The notes under the pieces: model-generated
Told to the model about the DNA's origin: nothing
The model's database searches: none
What the model saw: the letters and a program-made list of their open reading frames with translations, nothing else
Source: SCUD01 sp036824505
Lineage (GTDB): Bacteria; Pseudomonadota; Gammaproteobacteria; Steroidobacterales; Steroidobacteraceae
NCBI GenBank assembly: GCA_036824505.1
Contig: DAITAA010000009.1
Location: 47,328-111,327 of the forward strand
Length of the DNA: 64,000 bases
Reading direction: 5' to 3'
Shown: positions 49,423-58,635 of the stretch, in pieces
How positions within the stretch are numbered: the first letter of the stretch is position 1
Layout of the letters: each line of letters opens with the position of its first letter
Position numbers and translations under genes: made by a program

Positions 49423-50578
49423 CAGCCGGCAGCCTAGCCGGGATGTCGGCGCGCCGGAAGGGCAGGTGGCCGGCCGCTGCGCGCAGATAGGCGCGACGCC
49501 GCGATTCCTCACGATACAGCCAATCTCGGATCGCTACGGCAAAACGCGGGTCGGCGATCTCGTGAAGAGACCAGACCATTGCCGGGGCGAAGCCGCGCAG
49601 CAGCTTGTGTTCTCCCTGTGTGCCGGGCTGGAAGCGTGCCAGGCGCTCGCGGATGCAGTATTCGATACCGCGGTAGAAACAGGTCTCGAAATGCAGACTG
49701 TGATAGTCGCCGCTCGCGCCCCAGTAACGCCCATAGAGAGTGTCTTCATTGCGCAGGGACACCGAGCAGGCTATGGCTTCGTCGCGGCGCATTGCGAGTT
49801 CGACGACGAGCGCATTTGGCATCGTGCGCGCAAGGCGGCGGAAGAAGTCGAGGTTCAGATAGGGCGGATTGCCGAAGCGTGCGAAGGTCTGCGCATGCAG
49901 CGCATAAACGGTGGTAATCAGGCCGTCATCGAGGTCGGCGCCATGCAGCGTCCGGTGCGTGATGCCGCCCTCGGCGACCCGGCGCCGTTCGCGCCGGACC
50001 TTCTTGCGCTTCTCGGCGGTGAATCCCTCGAGGAAGTCATCGAAGCTTTCATAGCCCTCATTCTGCCAGTGAAACTGGCAATCAAGGCGGCGCATCAATC
50101 CGGCGGTCTCGAATGCCGACTGGTCTTCCGGATCCGGAAACAGGACATGCAGTGAGGACACGTCGAGCGTCCGCCGGAGGTCGCGCGCCGCCTCGATCAG
50201 GGACCGCCGAATCGATGCGGCGTCCGTTTCCAGCGTCAGGAGCCGTGGGCCGGTCGCCGGCGTGAACGGGACAGCGCAACAAAGCCGCGGGTAATAGTTC
50301 AGCCCGGCGCGCTGGTAGGCCTCGGCCCAGGCGAAATCAAAGACAAATTCACCCCAGGAATGTGCCTTCAGGTACAGGGGCATCGCGCCGGTGAGATTGC
50401 CGTGCGCATCTGCGAGCAGCAGATGGTGCGCATCCCAGCCGGTCGCTGCCGTGGCACACCCCGATTGTTCGAGCGCAAGCAGGAATTCGTGGCGCAGGAA
50501 TGGTGCGCCGCAGCCGACCAGCGCATTCCATTGCGGCGCATCGACGTCAGCGAGTGAACGGGCGATCCGGACGGTCAT
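49391..50578 (-). CDS. FemAB-like/GNAT-fold protein (DUF482, COG3146 type)
   Basis: 395-residue protein of the family annotated as peptidoglycan-biosynthesis/recognition or GNAT-like (FemAB_like). Visible features: PFLRHEFLLALEQSGCA near the N-terminus, HSWGEFVFDFAWAEAYQRAG, YYPRLCCAVPFTPATGPRLL, FHWQNEGYESFDDFLEGF followed by the basic KRKKVRRERRR, and a late FETCFYRGIEYCIRE. The transferred group is unknown. It overlaps aat by 32 nt and follows trxB by 6 nt. In Pseudomonas this place next to aat holds the arginyltransferase gene, which also has a GNAT-type fold. Confidence 0.82.
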   Translation of the reverse strand: MTVRIARSLADVDAPQWNALVGCGAPFLRHEFLLALEQSGCATAATGWDAHHLLLADAHGNLTGAMPLYLKAHSWGEFVFDFAWAEAYQRAGLNYYPRLCCAVPFTPATGPRLLTLETDAASIRRSLIEAARDLRRTLDVSSLHVLFPDPEDQSAFETAGLMRRLDCQFHWQNEGYESFDDFLEGFTAEKRKKVRRERRRVAEGGITHRTLHGADLDDGLITTVYALHAQTFARFGNPPYLNLDFFRRLARTMPNALVVELAMRRDEAIACSVSLRNEDTLYGRYWGASGDYHSLHFETCFYRGIEYCIRERLARFQPGTQGEHKLLRGFAPAMVWSLHEIADPRFAVAIRDWLYREESRRRAYLRAAAGHLPFRRADIPARLPADVRDYLAAED

Positions 50579-50584
50579 GCGGCA

Positions 50585-51544
50585 TCAGCCGCCGGCCTGC
50601 CGCTCCAGGAAGCGATCCGCGTCAAGCGCGGCCATGCAGCCTGTGCCAGCCGAAGTCACGGCCTGCCGGTATACATGGTCGGCGACATCACCCGCGGCAA
50701 ATACGCCGGGCACGCTGGTCGCCGTGGCATCCCCAGAGATACCTGCCTTGACGATGATGTAGCCATTCTTCATCTCGAGTTGCCCCTCGAAAAGCGCAGT
50801 GTTTGGCGTGTGGCCGACCGCAATGAAGAGTCCGGTCACATCCAGGTCGCTGCCGCCATTGCCACTGACGGGCTTCACGCGTACCCCGGTCACACCCTGG
50901 TCGCCGCCCAGGACTTCATCGACAACATGATTCCACATATAGGTGACCTTGCCTTTCTCTGCCAGCGCCGCAAGGCGATCCTGCAGGATTGCTTCTGCGC
51001 GCAGCCGGTCGCGCCGGTGGATCAGTGTCACGTGCGAGGCGATATTGGCGAGATAGATCGCTTCCTCGACTGCCGTATTGCCGCCGCCGACCACGGCCAC
51101 GCGCTGATCGCGATAGAAGAACCCGTCGCAGGTTGCGCAGGCGGAAACTCCGCGGCCGCGGAAGCGCGTTTCCGAGTCCAGCCCGAGATAACGCGCACTG
51201 GCACCAGTCGCGATGATCAGCGAGTCGCAATTGTATTCGCCCGTCTCGCCAACCAGTCGGAACGGGCGCTTGCCAAGCTCCGCCCGAATGATCTGGTCAT
51301 GTGCCATCTCGACACCAAATCGCTCCGCGTGGCGGCGCATGCGATCCATCAGGTCCGGGCCGAGCAGGCCTTCGACGTCACCGGGCCAGTTGTCCACCTC
51401 GGTCGTCGTCATCAACTGCCCGCCCTGCTCGAGTCCGGTGACGAGCAATGGCTTGCGGTTCGCGCGCGCCGCGTAAACAGCGGCCGAATAGCCGGCGGGA
51501 CCGGAACCCAGGATGATCAACCGCGAGTGTCTGGGAGTCGTCAT
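50585..51544 (-). CDS. trxB: Thioredoxin reductase
   Basis: NADPH-dependent flavoenzyme that reduces thioredoxin; 319 residues. FAD motif ILGSGPAGYSAAVYAARA, redox-active disulfide ACATCDGFF, NADPH motif VVGGGNTAVEEAIYL, and C-terminal FAD contact GVFAAGDVADHVYRQAVTSA. First gene of the minus-strand unit, divergent from ftsK. Confidence 0.97.
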   Translation of the reverse strand: MTTPRHSRLIILGSGPAGYSAAVYAARANRKPLLVTGLEQGGQLMTTTEVDNWPGDVEGLLGPDLMDRMRRHAERFGVEMAHDQIIRAELGKRPFRLVGETGEYNCDSLIIATGASARYLGLDSETRFRGRGVSACATCDGFFYRDQRVAVVGGGNTAVEEAIYLANIASHVTLIHRRDRLRAEAILQDRLAALAEKGKVTYMWNHVVDEVLGGDQGVTGVRVKPVSGNGGSDLDVTGLFIAVGHTPNTALFEGQLEMKNGYIIVKAGISGDATATSVPGVFAAGDVADHVYRQAVTSAGTGCMAALDADRFLERQAGG

Positions 51545-51639
51545 GTATAGTGCTCACCGCTCGTTTTCGCGCGCCACGTTTTCCCGGCGGACCGGCTAGC
51601 CGCGCATCCTAGCAGGCCGCCGTCATCGCATATGGGCGC

Positions 51640-51669
51640 TTGCGGTGCCAATTGCAATGTTCTTATAAT
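51640..51669 (+). promoter_or_regulatory. Promoter of ftsK
   Basis: -35 TTGCGG (51640-51645), 18-nt spacer, perfect -10 TATAAT (51664-51669). Predicted start near 51676, about 34 nt before the GTG of ftsK. The flanking sequence is conspicuously AT-rich for this genome (51651-51705). Confidence 0.55.
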
Positions 51670-51709
51670 CAACTGCTTATAGCCAATTCTTTATCAGGAT
51701 TCTTAGTCT

Positions 51710-54040
51710 GTGGCCAAAACCGCCGTCGACGCTTCCACAGCGGAAGCCAAGCTCGATCCGGTCTTCGCTAGGGCATTGCGAGAGGCCGCATTCTGGCTGC
51801 TCGCCGCGTTCGCGCTGGTACTGATGATCGCGCTCTCGAGCTACGACGCTTACGACCGCAGCTTCAGCTATACAGGCGAACCGGGCCAGGTCGGCAACCT
51901 CATCGGACCATTGGGTGCCTGGGTTTCCGGCATCCTGCTGATGCTTTTCGGCTGGCCGGCATTCCTTTTCCCGCTGTCGATTGCATTCAGCGCCTGGGTC
52001 GCGCTGAAGCGCCGGCCCGATGATCCGGGGCAGGGGCGCTCGACGATCGCACTGCGCACGATTGGGCTCGCGGCCGCGCTCGCGACGAGCTGTGGACTTG
52101 CAAGTCTGCACTTTGCTGCTGGCGCGCTGCCGGCAGGGGCTGGCGGCATTCTCGGCAGCCTGATCGGCGAGAGCCTTGAAGCCGCGGCCTCGTTGCTTGG
52201 CGCGACGCTGCTGATGCTGGCGCTGTGGTTTGCGGGAGTGCAGCTTTACACGGGCGTCTCCTGGCTGCGTGTGATGGACTTCATCGGGCACTGGGTACTC
52301 GCCGGCGCAGCCTGGATCCGCAACCGGATGGCGACGTCGAGGGACCAGGCTGCGGGCCGGGAATCGCGCGAGGCCCGTGAGGCGCTGGTTCGCGAAGTGC
52401 AGAAGAAGGCGGGGACACGCACACCACCGCACATCGGAACGGCGGCACCAGCGGTACCGGAGCCGAGCCAGCGCGTCGAAAAGGAGAAACAGGTCCAGCT
52501 GTTCTCCAAGCCCGCCGCGACGGATCTTCCCGCACTCAAGCTGCTGGACGATCCGCCGGTGCGCGAAAAGACTTATTCGCCCGAAGCGCTCGATGCGATT
52601 TCCCGGCTCGTCGAGATCAAGCTCAAGGACTTCGGTGTGGACGTCGAAGTCGTCGCCGTGCTGCCAGGCCCGGTGGTCACGCGCTTCGAATTGAAGCCCG
52701 CACCCGGCGTGAAGGTCAGCCAGATCAGCGCACTCGCCAAGGACCTGGCGCGCGCCCTGTCGGCGATCAGCGTGCGGGTCGTAGAGGTCATACCGGGCAA
52801 GTCGGTTGTGGGCCTGGAAATTCCCAATGAAACCCGCGAACTGGTCACGCTCGGCGAAATCATCCGTTCGCGCGCCTATGACGAGCTCGCTTCGCCGATC
52901 GCGCTCGCGCTCGGCAAGGATATCGGGGGCGCGCCGGTGGTCGCCGATCTTGCGCGGATGCCGCACCTCCTGATCGCGGGCACCACCGGCTCCGGCAAGT
53001 CGGTCGCGATCAACGCCATGGTGCTGTCGCTGCTTTACAAGAGCACCGTTGAGCAGGTGCGCCTGATCCTGATCGATCCGAAGATGCTCGAGCTGTCGGT
53101 CTACGAGGGCATCCCGCACCTGCTGGCGCCGGTCGTGACTGACATGAAGCAGGCCACCAATGCGCTGCGCTGGTGCGTTGCGGAAATGGAGCGGCGCTAC
53201 CAGTTGATGAAGGAGCTGGGCGTCAGAAATCTCGGCGGCTTCAACCGCAAGGTGCGTGATGCCCAGCAGGCCGGCAAGCCGATTCCCGATCCGCTGATCG
53301 CCGGTTTGCTCGCCACCGGCAAGTATGAGGGCGAAGTACCGCCGCTCGAGCCCCTGCCGTACATCGTCGTGGTGATCGACGAGCTCGCCGACTTGATGAT
53401 GATCGTCGGCAAGAAGGTCGAAGAGCTGATCGCGAGACTCGCGCAGAAGGCGCGCGCTTCGGGCATCCATCTGATACTCGCGACGCAGCGCCCGTCCGTG
53501 GACGTGATCACCGGTCTCATCAAGGCGAATATCCCGGCCCGCATCGCCTTCCAGGTGTCTGCCAAGGTTGATTCGCGGACGATCCTTGACCAGAACGGCG
53601 CGGAATCGCTGCTGAGCCATGGCGACATGCTTTACCTGCCACCCGGCACATCGACGCCCGAGCGCGTTCACGGCGCATTTGTCGCGGACCAGGAAGTGCA
53701 TCGGGTCGTCGCGTCGTTGCGAGGCAGCGCCGCGCCGGAATACATCGATGAAGTCCTGTCCGGCCCGAAGGGCCCCGTGCCCGGGCTTTCCGATGAGACC
53801 GGGGACGGCGAGGGCGGCGAACATGCAGATGACGCCGAGCAGGATCCGCTGTACGACGAGGCCGTTCGCATCGTCACCGAATCACGGCGCGCTTCGGTAT
53901 CCGGCGTCCAGCGCCGCCTGAAGATCGGCTACAACCGCGCTGCGCGGCTGGTTGAATCGATGGAGGCAGTAGGCCTGGTCGGGCCGCTGCAATCCAATGG
54001 CAGCCGCGAAGTGCTGGCGCCGCCGCCGCCGGAATCGTGA
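51710..54040 (+). CDS. ftsK: DNA translocase FtsK
   Basis: Septal DNA pump that moves chromosome termini and activates XerCD; 776 residues. Four to five N-terminal membrane helices (to ~180), a short linker rich in Ala/Pro/Lys (~185-265), alpha/beta domains with Walker A GTTGSGKSVAINAMV and Walker B IVVVIDELADLMM, and a C-terminal gamma winged helix (ASVSGVQRRLKIGYNRAARL) that reads KOPS. The linker is much shorter than in E. coli (1329 residues total). GTG start at 51710. Confidence 0.96.
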   Translation: MAKTAVDASTAEAKLDPVFARALREAAFWLLAAFALVLMIALSSYDAYDRSFSYTGEPGQVGNLIGPLGAWVSGILLMLFGWPAFLFPLSIAFSAWVALKRRPDDPGQGRSTIALRTIGLAAALATSCGLASLHFAAGALPAGAGGILGSLIGESLEAAASLLGATLLMLALWFAGVQLYTGVSWLRVMDFIGHWVLAGAAWIRNRMATSRDQAAGRESREAREALVREVQKKAGTRTPPHIGTAAPAVPEPSQRVEKEKQVQLFSKPAATDLPALKLLDDPPVREKTYSPEALDAISRLVEIKLKDFGVDVEVVAVLPGPVVTRFELKPAPGVKVSQISALAKDLARALSAISVRVVEVIPGKSVVGLEIPNETRELVTLGEIIRSRAYDELASPIALALGKDIGGAPVVADLARMPHLLIAGTTGSGKSVAINAMVLSLLYKSTVEQVRLILIDPKMLELSVYEGIPHLLAPVVTDMKQATNALRWCVAEMERRYQLMKELGVRNLGGFNRKVRDAQQAGKPIPDPLIAGLLATGKYEGEVPPLEPLPYIVVVIDELADLMMIVGKKVEELIARLAQKARASGIHLILATQRPSVDVITGLIKANIPARIAFQVSAKVDSRTILDQNGAESLLSHGDMLYLPPGTSTPERVHGAFVADQEVHRVVASLRGSAAPEYIDEVLSGPKGPVPGLSDETGDGEGGEHADDAEQDPLYDEAVRIVTESRRASVSGVQRRLKIGYNRAARLVESMEAVGLVGPLQSNGSREVLAPPPPES

Positions 54041-54681
54041 TGGGAAACCGCCTCGCTGCACTTCTGATCGGTACCCTGGCGATCGCCCCGGCTGTTGCGG
54101 CACCCACGTCCGATGTCGCCGCCACACGGCGTGTCGAGAATTTCCTCGGCGAGCTCAAGAGCCTGCGCGCCGAATTTCGCCAGACCGTGACCGATGCGCA
54201 TGGCCGGGTACTGGAAAGAGCGGAGGGCACCGTGGCGCTTGCACGGCCGGGAAGATTTCGCTGGGACTACCGCGTACCGGAGCAGGTCATCGTCTCCGAT
54301 GGGGTGACCATCTGGCTTTATGACGTTTTGCTGGAACAGGCGACGGTACGACCCGCGGATGAAGCGCTGGCCGGCACACCCGCGATGCTGCTTGCCGGCG
54401 GCAGCGACCTGAGCGAGGAGTTCGAGATCACGGATGCCGGTGTGCAGGATGGACTGAACTGGAGTCGCCTCACGCCGCGGCGCTCGGATGGCGATTTTCG
54501 TGAGGTGCGGCTCGGATTCGCCGGTTCCGATTTGCGGCACATGACATTTCTTGACCGGCTCGGGCAGACGACCGAGCTGGATCTGCTGCAGGTCGAACGC
54601 AATCCGCGTTTCGATTCCTCCCTGTTCAAGTTCGAGCCGCCACCGGGTGTGGACGTCGTCGGCCGCGCACCGGTCGGCTGA
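54040..54681 (+). CDS. lolA: Outer-membrane lipoprotein carrier protein LolA
   Basis: Periplasmic chaperone carrying lipoproteins from LolCDE to the outer membrane; 213 residues. Signal peptide MGNRLAALLIGTLAIAPAVA/AP, then FLGELKSLRAEFRQTVTDA, GRFRWDYRVPEQVIVSDGV and FLDRLGQTTELDLLQVERNP. The ATG at 54040 shares a base with the ftsK stop (TGATG); a GTG three bases earlier is equally possible. The ftsK-lolA-rarA-serS order is conserved; here a VanZ-like gene is inserted. Confidence 0.94.
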   Translation: MGNRLAALLIGTLAIAPAVAAPTSDVAATRRVENFLGELKSLRAEFRQTVTDAHGRVLERAEGTVALARPGRFRWDYRVPEQVIVSDGVTIWLYDVLLEQATVRPADEALAGTPAMLLAGGSDLSEEFEITDAGVQDGLNWSRLTPRRSDGDFREVRLGFAGSDLRHMTFLDRLGQTTELDLLQVERNPRFDSSLFKFEPPPGVDVVGRAPVG

Positions 54682-54683
54682 CA

Positions 54684-55073
54684 GTGCTGTCGCTCCGGTA
54701 TCGGCGCGTCTGGATCGGATCAGTCGGTCTGCTGGTCCTGCTGATCGTTATCCTGAGCCTCATTCCAGGCGAGACAGTGGCGACCGCGGGTCACCTCGAC
54801 AAGGCCGGGCATTTCACCGCGTACTTCACGCTTACGCTGCTGGGCCTTGGCCTGGTAGCCGAGGAGGCTGTCCCGACGGTGATGGTGCGGGCACTATTGC
54901 TGGGACTGGCGATGGAGGCGGCGCAGGCGCTTTTTACGGATTCGCGCACCGCCGACTGGGCGGACTTCCTCGCCAATGCGGTCGGCGTGCTGAGCGCCTG
55001 GTGGCTGCTCCGCCGGCGGGCCGGCTGGGCCCTGGCAGTGGAAGCCTGGCTAGCGGTGCGGCGACGCCACTGA
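54684..55073 (+). CDS. VanZ-like small membrane protein
   Basis: 129 residues with three or four hydrophobic helices: VWIGSVGLLVLLIVILSLIP, HFTAYFTLTLLGLGLVAEE, VRALLLGLAMEAAQALF and a final WADFLANAVGVLSAWWLLRR. The pattern LDKAGHFTAYFTL ... EAAQALFTDSRTADWADFLAN is typical of VanZ-like proteins. Function unknown, with no link to vancomycin resistance implied. GTG start 2 nt after the lolA stop, so co-transcribed with it. Confidence 0.82.
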   Translation: MLSLRYRRVWIGSVGLLVLLIVILSLIPGETVATAGHLDKAGHFTAYFTLTLLGLGLVAEEAVPTVMVRALLLGLAMEAAQALFTDSRTADWADFLANAVGVLSAWWLLRRRAGWALAVEAWLAVRRRH

Positions 55074-55105
55074 GCTCGGGCGCGAACAGCTAGAATCTCC
55101 GCAGC

Positions 55106-56426
55106 ATGCAGCGCCAAGCCAGCCTCGCGATCGACCACGCCGCCAGTGCCAGCTACCGACCGCTGGCCGATCGCATGCGCCCGGGCAAGTTGTCCGAGTT
55201 TGCCGGTCAGGGCCACCTGCTGGGTCCGGGCAGGCCACTGCATCAGCTTCTCACGGCAGGCATCCCGCATTCGATGGTGCTCTGGGGCCCGCCGGGCAGT
55301 GGCAAGACAACGCTGGCCCGGCTCGCGGCCGAGTCCTGCAAGGCCGACTTCATCGCGCTGTCGGCGGTCATGGCAGGCGTCAAGGACATCCGCGAAGCCG
55401 TGGATCAGGCGCGCGCTGCGCGGGCTTCCGGTGGCCGCGCGACCGTACTGTTCCTCGATGAGGTGCATCGCTTCAACAAGGGGCAGCAGGACACATTCCT
55501 GCCATTCGTTGAGGACGGCACCCTGGTATTCATCGGCGCAACCACCGAGAACCCTTCCTTTGAACTCAATTCGGCGTTGTTGTCACGGGCAAGAGTCTAT
55601 CTGCTGAAACCGCTGGAAGCTGCCGACCTGGTGGCGCTGCTCGAGCGGGCGCTCACGGATGCTGAACGCGGAGTCGGCGCGAGCGGAGTCACCGCGACGG
55701 TCGAAATCCTGCGACTGATAGCCGACGCGGCGGATGGCGACGCACGACGGGCGCTCAATCTGCTCGAGCTGGCCGTCGATCTGGCGACCACGGATGCGGC
55801 GGGTCCGGTCATCACGCTCGACATCGTTCGTGCAGTGACGGCCGGTGGTCATCGGCGCTTCGACAAGCGCGGTGAGTTGTTCTACGACCAGATTTCGGCG
55901 CTGCACAAATCGGTGCGCGATAGCGATCCGGACGCCGCGCTGTACTGGCTGTGTCGAATGCTCGACGGCGGCTGCGATCCGGGCTTCATCGCCCGGCGGA
56001 TGGTGCGCATGGCCTGCGAAGACATCGGCAATGCGGATCCGCGGGCGCTGACGCTTTCACTTGCCGCATGGGACGGATTCGAGCGCCTGGGGAGCCCGGA
56101 AGGGGAACTGGCCCTGGCCCAGGCCTGCGTGTTCCTGGCCTGCGCGCCGAAGAGCAACGCCGTCTATAAGGCCTATGGCTCGGCGATGGACGATGCACGC
56201 GCGCTCGGAACGCTGGAGGTTCCGCTTCATCTTCGCAATGCGCCCACGAAACTGATGAAAGATCTTGGTTACGGCAAGGGTTACCGCTATGCCCACGACG
56301 AGCCCGATGCGCAGGCCAGGGGGCAGAAACATTTCCCCGACGGTGTCGAGCCGCGCGTCTACTATCATCCTGCGCCGCGCGGGCTGGAATTGCGCCTGCT
56401 CGAAGCGCTGAAGCGGAAGGACGATC

Positions 56427-56434
<8 letters not shown>
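55106..56434 (+). CDS. rarA: Replication-associated recombination protein RarA (MgsA)
   Basis: AAA+ ATPase related to clamp loaders and eukaryotic WRNIP1 that acts at stalled forks; 442 residues. N-terminal LADRMRPGKLSEFAGQGHLL, Walker A GPPGSGKTTLARLAA, Walker B LFLDEVHRFNKGQQD, sensor 1 FIGATTENPSFELNSALLSR, and C-terminal MgsA domain (YDQISALHKSVRDSDPDAAL). The 3' end overlaps serS by 8 nt. Confidence 0.96.
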
Positions 56435-57716
<1,282 letters not shown>

Positions 57717-57738
57717 TGCGCCGCTTCCTGCTTTTCGA

Positions 57739-58413
57739 TCAGTCGTCGCTCGCCGCACCGAGCAGATGCAGCAGGCTCGTAAATAGATTGAAAATCGTGA
57801 CGTACAGCGTCACGGTGGCGAGGATGTAATTCGTCTCGCCCCCATTCATGATCTCGCCGGTCTGGTAAAGGATCAGCCCCGCCATCAGCAGCACGAACAT
57901 GCCGGAAACTGCCAGTGACAGTGCGGGCATGTTGAAGAAGATCGCTCCAAGGCCCAGCAGGAATGCGGTCAGGATACCGACCCACAGGAAGCCACCCATG
58001 AACGTGAAGCGCCGGCCTGTCCTGACGACGTAGGCCGACAGACCCACGAATGTCACGGCGGTGATGCCGAAGGAATTCATTACGACCGTATGACCGTTCG
58101 GTATGGCCTTCAGGTACAGGCTGATGATCGGACCCAGTGTGTAACCCAGGAAACCGGTCAGCGCGAACACGAATACGAGACCCAGGGCGCTGTTGGCTGT
58201 CTTGTGGACGCCGAACAGCAGTCCGAAGTAGACGAGCAGCGTCAGCATTACGCCCGGATACGGGAGGTTGAATGCCATTGCGGCACCCGCGATCAACGCG
58301 CTGAAAGCGAGGGTGGCCGATAACAGCAGGTAAGTGTTGCGGAGGACCTTGTTCGTGGCCAGCGCGGACTCACGGATCGCTGACTGCTGCAGGACCATTG
58401 GTTCGCGTTGCAT
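57739..58413 (-). CDS. Bax inhibitor-1/YccA family membrane protein
   Basis: 224 residues with seven hydrophobic helices; LLLSATLAFSALIAGAAMAF, GVMLTLLVYFGLLFGVH, LGLVFVFALTGFLGYTLGPI and later segments. It ends with TLYVTIFNLFTSLLHLLG, the family's last helix, and an acidic tail (ASDD). E. coli YccA is a substrate and modulator of FtsH; the same is only inferred here. GGAGG lies 8 nt before ATG 58413. Convergent with serS. Confidence 0.9.
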   Translation of the reverse strand: MQREPMVLQQSAIRESALATNKVLRNTYLLLSATLAFSALIAGAAMAFNLPYPGVMLTLLVYFGLLFGVHKTANSALGLVFVFALTGFLGYTLGPIISLYLKAIPNGHTVVMNSFGITAVTFVGLSAYVVRTGRRFTFMGGFLWVGILTAFLLGLGAIFFNMPALSLAVSGMFVLLMAGLILYQTGEIMNGGETNYILATVTLYVTIFNLFTSLLHLLGAASDD

Positions 58414-58490
58414 CGCTCAAACCTCCATGAAGGAATCCAGTTACTGAGACATAGTATATCGGACCGGGTTCCGTGGCACCTCCGCCTGAC

Positions 58491-58519
58491 TTGCAGGCGC
58501 TGGCGCCGCAGCCGACAAT
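58491..58519 (+). promoter_or_regulatory. Candidate promoter of tRNA-Ser
   Basis: -35 TTGCAG (58491-58496), 17-nt spacer, -10 GACAAT (58514-58519). The predicted start is about 16 nt before the tRNA. It resembles the tRNA-Ala promoter in this window. Confidence 0.5.
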
Positions 58520-58541
58520 CCCCGCCGCACCGGAATCCACC

Positions 58542-58631
58542 GGAGAGGTGGCAGAGCGGTTGAATGCACCGGTCTTGAAAACCGGCAAAGTCGCGAGACT
58601 TTCGTGAGTTCGAATCTCACCCTCTCCGCCA
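58542..58631 (+). tRNA. tRNA-Ser (anticodon UGA)
   Basis: 90 nt including an encoded CCA. Acceptor stem GGAGAGG (58542-58548) pairs with CCTCTCC (58621-58627), discriminator G. Anticodon stem CCGGT/ACCGG holds the loop CTTGAAA, anticodon TGA. A long variable arm (AGTCGCGAGACTTT region), as required for tRNA-Ser, and the GTTCGAATC T-loop are present. Confidence 0.97.
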
Positions 58632-58635
58632 ACTT

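Noticed and set aside
51542..51551. TATACA on the minus strand as a -10 box for trxB
   Set aside because: It abuts the trxB ATG, so transcription would start inside the gene; no matching -35.
51677..53824. 715-codon open frame on the minus strand inside ftsK
   Set aside because: It mirrors the coding strand of ftsK in GC-rich DNA, is rich in Arg/His/Asp/Gln with no domain, and ftsK is certain by its motifs.
58453..58458. TATACT on the minus strand as the promoter of the YccA-like gene
   Set aside because: No acceptable -35 at 16-18 nt spacing; left uncalled.
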